Part shown: in pieces, positions 14,392-23,132 of the stretch
Layout: each line of letters opens with the position of its first letter
How positions within the stretch are numbered: the first letter of the stretch is position 1
Virus record (IMG/VR): IMGVR_UViG_3300025313_000065
Location: 1 to 38,031 of that record
Reading direction: 5' to 3' (one strand)
DNA from: a virus
DNA: 38,031 nt
Position numbers and translations under genes: made by a program
The notes under the pieces: model-generated
Told to the model about the DNA's origin: nothing
What the model saw: the letters and a program-made list of their open reading frames with translations, nothing else
Databases searched by the model: none

Positions 14392-15321
14392 ATGAATACA
14401 CTGGTCACAGGCGGCGCGGGCTTTATCGGCTCGCACATCGCGGATGAGCTTTTGCGCGCGGGGCATAAGGTTATCGTCGTCGACGATCTATCCAACGGTT
14501 ATCGCGAGAACGTTCCCGCCGCGACACAGTTCTACTGTGCCTCAATTCTGGATGAGATAGATGTGCCGACCCTTGCGCGCGATCACCAGATCGACATCAT
14601 CTTCCATCAAGCCGCGCAACCTAGCCTGCGTAGGAGCATCGACGACCCGGAGTTCGATGCGGAAGTCAATATCCTGGGAACTCTGCGAATGATCATGCTG
14701 GCGAAGAAACTCGGCGCGCACTTGGTCTTCGCCTCAACCAGCGCGGTCTATGCACCAGATGCTCGCCCGCCTTTCTTCGAGGACGATGGAGACTATCGAC
14801 CGAACCTGCCTTACGGCATCGCGAAACTAGCCGCAGAAATGTACATCAAGAATTCCGGAGTCAGCTATACCATCCTGCGTTATGGCAATGTCTACGGTCC
14901 GCGCCAAGCCCCGGTTGGCGAGAACCAACTCATTCCTCACTGTATCCGGTTCCTGAACGGTGAGGAGTCAGACTTTGCCATCAATGGCGATGGCGAACAG
15001 ACGCGCGATTTCATCTTCGTCAAAGACATCGCACGGGCAAACTTAAATGTCGGTGGATTGAAGATGCACGGAACATTCAATTGCGGGACTGGGAAGGGAA
15101 CGAGCGTCAATCGAGTGTGCGAGATATTGGCGCAGATCGCGGGCAAGCCGAATGAGTTTCTGCATCGCGCAAGTAAGGTCGGCGAAGCACAGCACAGCGT
15201 CCTCGAAACGCATCGCATCCAGCGCACCGGTTGGCAGCCGCTAACGCGCCTCGAAAATGGATTGAGGCATACCTGGGAATGGCATGTTGGAAACTACGCT
15301 AGAGCAACAGACCTGGCTTGA
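14392..15321 (+). CDS. NAD-dependent nucleotide-sugar epimerase/dehydratase
   Basis: A 309-residue extended SDR enzyme. The NAD-binding motif TGGAGFIGSH lies at residues 6-15. The catalytic set is ASTSAVY (114-120) with Tyr141-x3-Lys145 in PYGIAK. LRYGNVYGPRQAP and an RDFIFVKDIARANL segment mark the sugar-nucleotide-binding half of UDP-glucose epimerase-like enzymes. Substrate could be UDP-glucose, UDP-GlcNAc or a uronate; the sequence does not decide. ATG 14392 has GGAGAG upstream. It is the first gene of a sugar-modification island placed between capsid and head-tail joining genes, and it overlaps the next gene by 38 bases. Confidence 0.9.
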   Translation: MNTLVTGGAGFIGSHIADELLRAGHKVIVVDDLSNGYRENVPAATQFYCASILDEIDVPTLARDHQIDIIFHQAAQPSLRRSIDDPEFDAEVNILGTLRMIMLAKKLGAHLVFASTSAVYAPDARPPFFEDDGDYRPNLPYGIAKLAAEMYIKNSGVSYTILRYGNVYGPRQAPVGENQLIPHCIRFLNGEESDFAINGDGEQTRDFIFVKDIARANLNVGGLKMHGTFNCGTGKGTSVNRVCEILAQIAGKPNEFLHRASKVGEAQHSVLETHRIQRTGWQPLTRLENGLRHTWEWHVGNYARATDLA

Positions 15322-15853
15322 GGGTCTGAAGGAATTCGATGGCGGCAACCGCCTCGCGATTATGGCGGTGTTCGCCGCGTTCGGCGAGCCAGTTTCCTAC
15401 CTCGACGTGGGTTGTGGGACAGGCGCGATGGTCAGGCTCGCACGGCAGCTCGGCATCAAGGCGCACGGGGTCGACCTGTTGCCGAACGATTCGGAATGGA
15501 TTCGTCAACACGATTTGAGCTATCCGTTCGATTGGGGTTGGCAGTTCGATTTGGTTACATCGATTGAAGTTGCGGAACACATTCAACCCGAGTTCGCGAA
15601 CGTGTTTTGCGATACGCTGGCGAAGCACGTCAAGTTAGGTGGGAGGCTCATTCTCACCGCCGCGATTCCTGGCCAGGTCGGATACAATCACTACAACTGC
15701 CAGGAGCCGGAATACTGGCGCGAGCGAATGTTATCACGCGGTCTGCGGTACGCGCAGGCGGAAACGCTGAGACTGGTCGAGATGTGGACACATACGCACA
15801 TGGCGACCCATTGGCTCGAAAAGAATTTGCAGATTTTTCGGCGCGAGGTATGA
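15284..15853 (+). CDS. Class I SAM-dependent methyltransferase
   Basis: A 189-residue Rossmann methyltransferase. Motif I is VSYLDVGCGTG at residues 37-47, followed by the acidic HGVDLL loop, then FDLVTSIEVAEHI and LKLGGRLILTAAIPG-like motifs (here VKLGGRLILTAAIPG). The size and the AEHI motif are those of Methyltransf_11/23 enzymes, many of which act on sugars or small molecules in glycan clusters. Because it is sandwiched between an epimerase and a glycosyltransferase, a sugar O-methyltransferase is a reasonable inference. It is translationally coupled to both neighbours. Confidence 0.85.
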   Translation: MLETTLEQQTWLEGLKEFDGGNRLAIMAVFAAFGEPVSYLDVGCGTGAMVRLARQLGIKAHGVDLLPNDSEWIRQHDLSYPFDWGWQFDLVTSIEVAEHIQPEFANVFCDTLAKHVKLGGRLILTAAIPGQVGYNHYNCQEPEYWRERMLSRGLRYAQAETLRLVEMWTHTHMATHWLEKNLQIFRREV

Positions 15854-16572
15854 TCTATCCTGACTTGACGATTTGCATTCTGACCTGCCGCCGTCCCTGG
15901 TATGCTGCCATGACGCTGAGCGCGTGCAAACAAATTCAGTATGCGGGCAAGGTGAAATTCCACATCGCGGATGGTGGAAGCAATCCGAACGACTTTCAGT
16001 ATTTTCAGAAGATTGCGGACGGGCAGGAATTGACGATTGAGACCGTGGGCAATCCGTCCTGGATGATAAATTCCTGCGCGCATCATGGTGGCGAAATCTG
16101 GGTTATGGCGGTCGATGATATGTGTCCGCGTTTTCCATTCGACATTACACCCGATGTAGATTTGCTACTGACCCATCCCGAAATAGGATGCGTGCGATTC
16201 TCGCGGTTGGCATTCTGGGGAAGCTTGGGAGAAGACCCAGAAACGAGCGCGGACTTGGTAAAATGTGACGGGATGCATTGGTGGCGTATCGACAAAGCCC
16301 GCAGCAAGGATTCCTACATTTGTAGCGTCGGATTTCATCTGTATCATCGGCGATTCTGGGATACGTATGGAGACTTGGAAAAACCGGCGCGCGCGAATGA
16401 GTTGGGACACGCGGAGATGATTGCAGGTGAGCGATTTCGGATGAAGGACGGTCCAACGATTGCCGTACCGATGCGTTTCGGTCAAGACGCCGGCGAGTTT
16501 CGCGAACCGATCTGGCATTTCGGAATCTGGCGCACGGATGAACTGACGAAAGTCGCTCGCTCGCGATTATGA
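15850..16572 (+). CDS. Family 2-like glycosyltransferase (GT-A fold)
   Basis: The chosen ATG 15850 overlaps the previous stop (ATGA) with GAGG upstream, giving 240 residues. DLTICILTCRRPWYAAMTLS at the start is the usual first strand and helix of GT-A enzymes. KFHIADGGS supplies the nucleotide-binding acid. WVMAVDDMC at 84-92 supplies the DxD-like metal site (Asp89-Asp90). The C-terminal half has a LYHRRFWDTYGDLEK segment like the acceptor part of family 2 enzymes. The acceptor and sugar are unknown. Confidence 0.75.
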   Translation: MIYPDLTICILTCRRPWYAAMTLSACKQIQYAGKVKFHIADGGSNPNDFQYFQKIADGQELTIETVGNPSWMINSCAHHGGEIWVMAVDDMCPRFPFDITPDVDLLLTHPEIGCVRFSRLAFWGSLGEDPETSADLVKCDGMHWWRIDKARSKDSYICSVGFHLYHRRFWDTYGDLEKPARANELGHAEMIAGERFRMKDGPTIAVPMRFGQDAGEFREPIWHFGIWRTDELTKVARSRL

Positions 16573-17105
16573 AACTGCATCTATGTTGCGGTGATGTATA
16601 CCTACTCGGTTACGTCAATGTAGATCGAGTGGGCTGTATCGTGAATGGCAACGTCATAGATTATTATCCGACTGACTTGGCACACTATTACCAGAACCGC
16701 ATTATCGGATTTCCGAAAACAAATTTCATTGATGAACAAGTTGACGTAACTCGGTTTCCATGGCCGTGGCTGGATGTAGAAGAAATCGTGATGATTCAGG
16801 CCATCGAGCATTTTACACCAGAAACCGCGCGGCGAATTGTCTCGGAAGCCAGACGAGTTCTAGTTCCAGGCGGGAGATTACTGATTGATTTCCCGGACAT
16901 CGAAATGACTGTGAGACAATTTGCCCAAAGCGATTCAGTAAAATGTATGCGCTATATCTACGGGAGCGAGCGCAATCCACACCTGAATGGTTTCACGCGT
17001 GAGAGTTTCATTGAATTGTTGGGGCAGGGCTGGAACGGAATTGAATTCAGGGAAATTGTTCAGCATGACTATCCAGTAATCGGCTGTGAGGCAATCAGAC
17101 TGTGA
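16569..17105 (+). CDS. SAM-dependent methyltransferase-like protein
   Basis: A 178-residue protein starting MKLHLCCGDVYLLGYVNVDR, which is motif I of the Methyltransf_11 type (usual form LNLGCGxxxLPGYxNVD). Later motifs are EEIVMIQAIEHFTPETARRI and LVPGGRLLIDFPDIE. Such short enzymes occur in glycan and capsule gene groups. One Gly of the G-C-G loop is Cys here (LCCG), which is tolerated in this subgroup. The start overlaps the upstream stop by four bases, and its own stop overlaps the GTG of the next gene. Confidence 0.8.
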   Translation: MKLHLCCGDVYLLGYVNVDRVGCIVNGNVIDYYPTDLAHYYQNRIIGFPKTNFIDEQVDVTRFPWPWLDVEEIVMIQAIEHFTPETARRIVSEARRVLVPGGRLLIDFPDIEMTVRQFAQSDSVKCMRYIYGSERNPHLNGFTRESFIELLGQGWNGIEFREIVQHDYPVIGCEAIRL

Positions 17106-19846
17106 AACTTTTTCTCGAACCGCATTTCACGAAAGAGGACACGGGCGATGGCGGAATCCGCCGTGTGGTCGAGGCGCAGCAGAGATACCTGTTGGAGTTT
17201 GGAGTCGAGCTGGTCGATGATATCGCGCAGGCCGAGATTACGGCGGGACATGGCACATTGCGACCGCTGAAACCCGGCGCGCCGTTCGTTTCCCACTCAC
17301 ACGGGATGTACTGGTCGGATTACAAGTGGTGGAACAGCGAAGAGAATTGGAATCGGCACGTTATCGATACGCTGGTCTGCGCGGACGCTGTGACCGTGCC
17401 GAGCGAATGGGTCAGACTAGCGTATTCCCGTGGGATTCTCAAGGATGTGCGAACGATCCATCACGGCGTCGAGGTTTCCGAGTGGCAGCCGACCCAGGAT
17501 CACGGCGGCTACGTTCTATGGAACAAACCGCGTTACGATGCGGTGAGCGATCCGAACGAGATGTTTCACCTCGCGGAGAGAACGACCGATGTGCAGTTCT
17601 TTTCGACGCTCGGCAACAAGTCCTTCGCGAACGTCAAGACCATCGGACGCTTGCCGTACTCGCAAATGAAACCTTACGTCCAAAACGCCGGCGTTTATCT
17701 CGCGACCGCGCGGGAAACGTTCGGCATCGGCACGCTGGAGGCATTAGCCAGCGGCGTTCCTGTTGCTGGTTGGCGGTACGGCGGTCAGCGCGAAATCATT
17801 CGCGAGGGTGAGACCGGCTATCTCGCGGACTATGGAGACTACGACGCGCTGGCGGATTGCGTTCGCAAATGTTTCGCCGAGCGCAAGCGGCTATCCGAGA
17901 ACGCGCGCGCGGACGTAGAAGCGCGCTGGCAGTGGCGCGATAAGATCGAGCAGTACGCGATGCTCTATGCCGAGGTTCTACGCGGATTTCGCGTTAAGCC
18001 CCAGGTCTCGATTATCGTCACTTGCCACAACCTCGCCAAATATCTCCCGGATGCACTGACTTCCGTTGCGGCGCAATCGTTCACGGATTGGGAATGTCTC
18101 ATGGTGGACGATGCGAGCGCGGATGAGACGCCGAAGGTTGCGAAGGAATGGGCGCGGAAGGACAAACGATTTATTTCCTTGCGCTCTGACGAAAATCTGA
18201 AACTCTCGCGCGCACGCAACTATGGATTCGCTAACTCGAACGGCAAATACATCATCCACCTCGATGCGGACGACCAGTTACCGCTCGACGCGCTCAGGCT
18301 CTTGACCGACGCGCTCGACCGCGATCCGAATTTGCACATCGCCTACGGCTCGCTCGACCTGATTTCCGAGGATGGACAGACGCGGCAAAAGAATCCCTTC
18401 CCAGTTCATTTCAACTATCTCGCGCAAATGGCGCACCTGAATCAGCTACACTACGCCGCGATGCTACGTCGTGAGGTTCTGACCCAGGTCGGCGGCTACC
18501 GCGAGCGGATGTGGCGCGCCGAAGATTCGGAGTTATGGTGTCGCGCGACCTCGTTCGGATTTCGCGCGATGAAAGTCACGGAAGAGACAACGATTCTATG
18601 GCGATTCCGCGCAGATGGTAAGAGCGCAACAGAGCGAAAAACCTATCCAGATATTGACGGTGATTGGACGGCGGATTTCCCCTGGGCGACTGCGCACAAT
18701 GCCCAAGATGGGATGCAACGACTGCGCGCGAATCAGTTGGGGATTCCCAGTAATATCGCAATCCCGTTCGCCGCGCCCGTCGAAAGCCCGAAGGTCTACC
18801 ATCGCGAGAATCCTCTGATTTCGGTTATTATTCCGCTCGGCGAAGGTCACACACGTTACGTGATTGATGCGCTCGATTCGCTCGTCGCACAGACGTTCCA
18901 GAATTGGGAAGCGATTGTGGTCAATGATAGCGGTGAGGAGGTCGAGCGAATCCCCGGCGCGCCGTACGCGCGCATCGTTGCCGCGCCGAAGAAATTGGGC
19001 GCAGGCGGCGCGCGTAACCTCGGATTGAAATATGCTCGCGCGCCGTTCGTCTTTTTCCTCGATGCGGATGATATTCTCAATCCAGATGCGCTGACGCTGA
19101 TGCTCGCCGAATATGCCAAGAACAAAACGAGTTACGTTTACTCGGGTTGGCACGTTGTCAAGCCCGACGGCACGACCCAGGATTTCGACGCGCCGGAGTA
19201 CGACGCGCACGCGTGGTTCAAGCGCGGGCAGCACATCGTCAGCGTGCTGATTGCAACAGAAGACGCACGCGCGATTCAGTTCGACGAGACCATGATCGGC
19301 TTCGAGGATTGGGATTTCTTTTTGCGCTGTGGTACGCAGGGATTCTGCGGTACGCCGCTCAACCGAATTCTCGTCACCTATCGTCATTTCGCCGGGCGGC
19401 GGAGCATCAAGGCGCGCCCGAGCCACGCGGAACTGGTCAAGGAAATAAAGTCCCGTTATCAGGATTTCATCGGAGGAAAGAAGGCTATGACTCCCTGTTG
19501 TGGCGGAAACGTCAAGGCGCGCAATTCGATCCAGGCGGTGAGCGCGAGCGTGTCCGCGTCCCAGGCACAGAAAAATGGTTTTGTGCGGATGCAGTTCATC
19601 GGCACGCGCGCCGCGCCCGTAACGTATTACGCCAATAAACATCCATATTCTGGTGGACTGATGGCCGAGTTCAAATTCGTGGACGCGCTGCCGGAGGATG
19701 TGACGATTCTCGAATCGACTGGGATGTGGCGGCGGGTGCAGGTCGCTCCGCCGGTGATGCCAGTTCCGCTCGCGCCGACTCCGCCGCCTGAGATCGTCAA
19801 GGAAAAAGTCACGGCGATACGCGCGCGAAAAAAGGTTGCGGCGTGA
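17102..19846 (+). CDS. Three-domain glycosyltransferase (GT4-GT2-GT2) with virion-type tail
   Basis: 914 residues from a GTG that overlaps the previous stop. Residues 1-295 are a GT-B enzyme of family 4 with the E-x7-E motif ETFGIGTLEA (Glu205, Glu213). Residues 300-520 are a GT-A family 2 domain: VSIIVTCHNLAKYLPDAL and HLDADD (Asp388, Asp390). Residues 572-790 are a second family 2 domain: ISVIIPLGEGHTRYVIDALD and FLDADD (Asp654, Asp656). All three keep their key acids, so all may be active in successive sugar transfers. The last 119 residues differ: MTPCCGGN, then VRMQFIGTRAAPVTYY and FVDALPEDVTILESTG, resembling small phage head proteins. An internal start there is described separately. 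Confidence 0.85.
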   Translation: MKLFLEPHFTKEDTGDGGIRRVVEAQQRYLLEFGVELVDDIAQAEITAGHGTLRPLKPGAPFVSHSHGMYWSDYKWWNSEENWNRHVIDTLVCADAVTVPSEWVRLAYSRGILKDVRTIHHGVEVSEWQPTQDHGGYVLWNKPRYDAVSDPNEMFHLAERTTDVQFFSTLGNKSFANVKTIGRLPYSQMKPYVQNAGVYLATARETFGIGTLEALASGVPVAGWRYGGQREIIREGETGYLADYGDYDALADCVRKCFAERKRLSENARADVEARWQWRDKIEQYAMLYAEVLRGFRVKPQVSIIVTCHNLAKYLPDALTSVAAQSFTDWECLMVDDASADETPKVAKEWARKDKRFISLRSDENLKLSRARNYGFANSNGKYIIHLDADDQLPLDALRLLTDALDRDPNLHIAYGSLDLISEDGQTRQKNPFPVHFNYLAQMAHLNQLHYAAMLRREVLTQVGGYRERMWRAEDSELWCRATSFGFRAMKVTEETTILWRFRADGKSATERKTYPDIDGDWTADFPWATAHNAQDGMQRLRANQLGIPSNIAIPFAAPVESPKVYHRENPLISVIIPLGEGHTRYVIDALDSLVAQTFQNWEAIVVNDSGEEVERIPGAPYARIVAAPKKLGAGGARNLGLKYARAPFVFFLDADDILNPDALTLMLAEYAKNKTSYVYSGWHVVKPDGTTQDFDAPEYDAHAWFKRGQHIVSVLIATEDARAIQFDETMIGFEDWDFFLRCGTQGFCGTPLNRILVTYRHFAGRRSIKARPSHAELVKEIKSRYQDFIGGKKAMTPCCGGNVKARNSIQAVSASVSASQAQKNGFVRMQFIGTRAAPVTYYANKHPYSGGLMAEFKFVDALPEDVTILESTGMWRRVQVAPPVMPVPLAPTPPPEIVKEKVTAIRARKKVAA
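19487..19846 (+). CDS. Possible internal in-frame gene for a CCGG-type virion protein
   Basis: Inside the large glycosyltransferase gene, in the same frame, ATG 19487 is preceded by GGAGG at 19472-19476 with a 10-base spacer. It would give a 119-residue protein starting MTPCCGGNVKARNSIQ. Small phage structural proteins often begin M-x(1,2)-CCGG and contain an IGxxxxxxxY...YVDxxDxxxL pattern, here FIGTRAAPVTYY and FKFVDALPEDVTIL. The end is Pro-rich and basic. It may be made alone, only as part of the enzyme, or both. Confidence 0.5.
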   Translation: MTPCCGGNVKARNSIQAVSASVSASQAQKNGFVRMQFIGTRAAPVTYYANKHPYSGGLMAEFKFVDALPEDVTILESTGMWRRVQVAPPVMPVPLAPTPPPEIVKEKVTAIRARKKVAA

Positions 19847-20121
19847 TAGAGTTCATCATCGCCGCGCTCGCGGTGTATCGCGTGGCGCGAATGATCGCGC
19901 TCGAAGACGGATTGTTCGACGTGTTTGCGCGATCGCGCGGTTGGGTCATTGGCAAGTTCGCGCATTTCGAGCAATCGCACTGGGTCGCGCGCGGAGTCCA
20001 ATGTCCGTTGTGCATCGGATTTTGGCTGGCTTTGCTGGGCGCAGTTATTATCAATCATTGGGAATGGTGGCTTGCAATCGCCGGCGCACAGACTCTACTG
20101 CAAAAGTTAGAGAAGGAGTAA
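19843..20121 (+). CDS. DUF1360-like small protein
   Basis: A 92-residue protein: FIIAALAVYRVARMIALEDG, then VQCPLCIGFWLALLGAVIIN. The pairing of YRxxRxIxxDxxxxxFR-like and CPxCxGFW segments is characteristic of the DUF1360 family, found in phages and some bacteria. Two hydrophobic parts suggest membrane association. The start overlaps the end of the glycosyltransferase gene (GTGATAG). The function is not known. Confidence 0.75.
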   Translation: MIEFIIAALAVYRVARMIALEDGLFDVFARSRGWVIGKFAHFEQSHWVARGVQCPLCIGFWLALLGAVIINHWEWWLAIAGAQTLLQKLEKE

Positions 20122-20127
20122 TCACCA

Positions 20128-20610
20128 ATGGCAACCTACAATAAATTTAACCAGTTCGTCGAGGATTTGGCGAATGGCGTACACAACCTCTCAACCAATA
20201 CACTCAAACTGTCGCTGTTCGTTCCCGGCGCACCCACACCGCCCAACGCCGCTGATGCCGATGTGAATACGACTCCATCACCTAATCAGTTAATCGCCAC
20301 TTCCAACATTAATGAAATTGCGTCCGGCAACGGCTATACTGAAGATGGCGAGAGCGTAACCATCACGACCAACTCGCAATCTGGCGGCACGTATACGCTC
20401 GCCGCAAATCAGGTGGTGTGGACCGCGGGACCGGCGGCGATGGCAAATTTCCGCTATGTAGTTCTCTACAATATCACCGCTGGCGCGGCGGGCACACGGC
20501 CAGTGATCGCGTGGTGGGACTACGGCTCGACGGTCACGCTCAATAACGGCGAGACATTTACCGCCAAGTTCAACAATACGAATCCTGGGACGATCTTCAC
20601 CCTGGCATAA
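20128..20610 (+). CDS. Virion protein, decoration-like
   Basis: A 160-residue protein starting MATYNKFNQFVEDLANGVHN. This opening, followed by LKLSLF, NINEIASGNGYTEDGESVT, ANFRYVVLYN and WWDYGSTVTLNNGETFTAKF, is a pattern I recognise from many tailed-phage structural proteins of the head-joining region. It is beta-rich and has no Cys. A capsid decoration or head-tail role is likely. A clean AGAAGGAG ribosome binding site precedes it. Confidence 0.75.
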   Translation: MATYNKFNQFVEDLANGVHNLSTNTLKLSLFVPGAPTPPNAADADVNTTPSPNQLIATSNINEIASGNGYTEDGESVTITTNSQSGGTYTLAANQVVWTAGPAAMANFRYVVLYNITAGAAGTRPVIAWWDYGSTVTLNNGETFTAKFNNTNPGTIFTLA

Positions 20611-20622
20611 AGGGAGATGGAA

Positions 20623-20811
20623 ATGAGCGAAGTCAATGAGTGTTGCAAGAATCCCGATAACCTCGCGGTGATCGAGCAGCGTGAAGACAAGGTGCAAGGT
20701 GCAACGATGACCGTGCGGCAATGCCAGGTCTGCCAACGCAAGCATTACGAAATGCTCATTGACCCGATTCCGCTCAAAACGGAAATCACCGGATTAGGTC
20801 CATCAGTTTAG
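20623..20811 (+). CDS. Small zinc-ribbon phage protein
   Basis: 62 residues from ATG 20623, chosen over ATG 20617 because GGGAG sits six bases before the former. CCKNPDNLAVIEQRED, TVRQCQVCQRKHYEMLIDP is a widespread phage pattern: a Cys pair at the N-terminus, a CxVC pair and a following RKHYE. Four Cys suggest one zinc. It lies in the head-joining region directly ahead of a repeat-rich structural gene without any gap. The role is unknown. Confidence 0.7.
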   Translation: MSEVNECCKNPDNLAVIEQREDKVQGATMTVRQCQVCQRKHYEMLIDPIPLKTEITGLGPSV

Positions 20812-22776
20812 ATGGCTGATGCTCAAGTCCTTGATAATGTCAACGTAACCGAGAACACAGCGAATAGCGCGACCTGGGTTGATGGCGCGACCATCGCGGC
20901 GGGTAGTTTCACCGCGAACAAGGAATATCTCATCGTTGCCATAATCAGTATGAAAGGCACATCAACCCAGTTGGCGGGCACGCGCTTGGTGCATGGCACG
21001 ACACCGACCGAATTTACCGATGCGGTCTCGGCAACGGAAATGACGGCAACGGACGTACGGTTGACGCAATTATATCTCTACCGCTTCACGCAGCCCGGCA
21101 CGACCGAATTGGTGAAGTTGCAGTTTAACAATTCAGACGGCACAAATGTAATGACGCACCAGTTCTCGCGCATCATCGCCATCAAGCTGAGCGATGACTT
21201 CGTTGAGAACACGGATTTTAAGTGGAATGAAATCACCACAGACGGTGCTGATGCGGCGACTTACACCAATCGTGCGACGGTCACACTTACGGCGAATGGG
21301 TCGGATCGCTGGCTGCTCATCGGCCACGCGGTCAGCGTCGTCGGTGCAGCGAGTGTGGCGCATTCTCTGCGTATCGAGGACTCAGTCGGTCCGACTTACT
21401 ACGGTGCAGACAGTCGATTGTCAAAGGATACCGACGACCAGTTCTCAGTGGGGTACTGGGTTGCGTTCGTTCCAACCAACGCATCGCACACGTTCACGTT
21501 GCAAACGCAATCGGCGGCGAGTACGTCGGTTATCTCATCCCGGATTTTCGCGCTGAACCTGTCAAAGTTCGCGCAAAGCGCGGCGGCGTACACTGCTGGA
21601 ACATCAACGCCTGCCACATCGCCATCGTGGACGACCGTCGAGACGCTCTCGCCTAATCCGAGCGCGACGGGCAATTGGGTTATCCTGGCGAACGCGCTGG
21701 TCGCTCCCCTCACGACCGACAGCGTGGTGTCGCGCCTGCAAATCAATCCCGATGGCGGCGGATTGGTCAGCGACCCGAACTACGGTGATGATGCGCCGGA
21801 CAATGTAAATAATTCCAACACGAACTTTGGCATTTTTCACCTAATGTCGTTGCGCTCGCTGACGAGTGGAGCGGCGCGGGCAATTAATTTCGACTGGCAG
21901 AAGGCGGGCGGATCACCGACCGTGAAAGAGCGAGCCCTGATTGCGTTCTCTGTCGCGCTGGCATCAACGGGTTACACGCTCAACATTGCCGCGGGCAGTT
22001 TCGCACTCGGCGGCGTGGCGGCGACCACGTTGAAAGCAAGTTTGCTCAACCTCGCGGCGGGTGCATATACCAAGACTGGACAGGCGGCAACGCTGTCAAA
22101 GGGTTACAACCTTAACGTTGCGGCGGGATCGTTCGTCATTAGCGGACAGGACGCGACCTTCCTCCGCACCTACATGGCTAACCTCGCGGCGGGGTCATAC
22201 GTAGACTCTGGCGCGGCGGCGGGAACGCTCGCGGATCGGTTGTTATCTGAAGACCCAGGTGTATATAGTCTCGCCGGGCAGTTGGCTGAGTTGCTCGTCG
22301 CGCGAATGACGAACGCGAGCGCGGGGAGTTACGTGCTGGATGGAAAGATTGCCACGTTGTTGCAGGACAAGCAACTCGCCGCGCTCCTGGGCGCGTATGG
22401 ACTCACCGGCTTTGCGGCAGAATTCACGATTGGGACGCCTGGGGCATTCTCGATGAACGCCGAGCCGGGCGCGTACACTATCGCCGGGCAGAACGCCGCA
22501 TTGCTCATCGCGCGGACCCTCGCGGTGAACCTGGGAATGTATACGCTGGATGGAAAGATTGCGCAACTGATAGCCGAGCGCGCGCTCAACGTAGAGCCAG
22601 GTGTTTATGCACTCGTAGGTCAACCAAACTCACTATTGACCTCGCGTGCGCTCAATTTGGCAAATGGTGTGTATGGTCTGACCGGCTATCCGGTAACTCT
22701 CACCTCGACTGGTGCCGGGGTGATTCTAATGCGGCGCACATTGCAAAGGCGTGTGGGGTCACGGAGTCCGAGCTAA
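20812..22776 (+). CDS. Structural protein with eleven GxYxLTGxxA-type repeats
   Basis: A 654-residue virion-type protein. Residues 1-385 are beta-rich, with Ser/Thr/Asn-rich stretches and no enzyme motif (TWVDGATIAAGSFTANKEYL near the start). Residues 388-633 form eleven repeats of about 21 residues of the form LNxAAGSYxLxGxxAxLLxxR. Such repeats are common in prokaryotic phage structural proteins and probably form a beta-stack. ATG follows the previous stop with no gap. It may be a capsid-surface fibre or decoration protein. Confidence 0.7.
   Translation: MADAQVLDNVNVTENTANSATWVDGATIAAGSFTANKEYLIVAIISMKGTSTQLAGTRLVHGTTPTEFTDAVSATEMTATDVRLTQLYLYRFTQPGTTELVKLQFNNSDGTNVMTHQFSRIIAIKLSDDFVENTDFKWNEITTDGADAATYTNRATVTLTANGSDRWLLIGHAVSVVGAASVAHSLRIEDSVGPTYYGADSRLSKDTDDQFSVGYWVAFVPTNASHTFTLQTQSAASTSVISSRIFALNLSKFAQSAAAYTAGTSTPATSPSWTTVETLSPNPSATGNWVILANALVAPLTTDSVVSRLQINPDGGGLVSDPNYGDDAPDNVNNSNTNFGIFHLMSLRSLTSGAARAINFDWQKAGGSPTVKERALIAFSVALASTGYTLNIAAGSFALGGVAATTLKASLLNLAAGAYTKTGQAATLSKGYNLNVAAGSFVISGQDATFLRTYMANLAAGSYVDSGAAAGTLADRLLSEDPGVYSLAGQLAELLVARMTNASAGSYVLDGKIATLLQDKQLAALLGAYGLTGFAAEFTIGTPGAFSMNAEPGAYTIAGQNAALLIARTLAVNLGMYTLDGKIAQLIAERALNVEPGVYALVGQPNSLLTSRALNLANGVYGLTGYPVTLTSTGAGVILMRRTLQRRVGSRSPS
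21973..22710 (+). repeat. Eleven tandem 21-residue coding repeats
   Basis: Degenerate repeats of about 63 to 66 bases encode units with the consensus xLNxAxGxYxLxGxxAxLLxxR. They differ at the DNA level and are best seen in the protein. Clear units include LNLAAGAYTKTGQAATLSKG and LAVNLGMYTLDGKIAQLIAE. Confidence 0.8.
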
Positions 22777-23132
22777 TGGAAGGGTATCTCAAACAATCTA
22801 CCGCAATCGATATTACGGTGCTCGTCATTGATTCAACCGATCACATCACCGGCAAAACCGGACTCGCCGGCGGGCTGACCATCTACGCCAGCAAAGCTGG
22901 AGCCGCGCCGGGTCTGATCACGCCGACTGTTACGGAAATCGATGCGGTCAACGCGAAGGGATTGTATAAACTGGCTCTGACGGCGGCGCATACGAACACG
23001 CTAGGTGAGTTGCAAATCCACATTACGGCAGCGGGCGCAGACCCGGCAGATTACAAATGGCAGGTTGTGTCGGAAATACCGGGCACGATTGTGACGCTCA
23101 ATGCTGAAATCACGGAGATTCATACCTCGTGA
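22776..23132 (+). CDS. Beta-sandwich virion protein, 118 residues
   Basis: The protein MEGYLKQSTAIDITVLVIDS, then DHITGKTGLAGGLTIYASKA and LYKLALTAAHTNTLGELQIH, follows a pattern common in tailed phages: a single Ig-like beta domain with TGKTGL and HTNTLGELxxHITA motifs. The upstream stop overlaps its ATG, and its stop overlaps the next GTG. It is probably a small virion or head-joining component. Confidence 0.7.
   Translation: MEGYLKQSTAIDITVLVIDSTDHITGKTGLAGGLTIYASKAGAAPGLITPTVTEIDAVNAKGLYKLALTAAHTNTLGELQIHITAAGADPADYKWQVVSEIPGTIVTLNAEITEIHTS

Noticed and set aside
17102-19846. Split of the 914-residue glycosyltransferase into several genes
   Set aside because: No in-frame stop or frameshift separates the three glycosyltransferase domains; only the start at 19487 has a good ribosome binding site.
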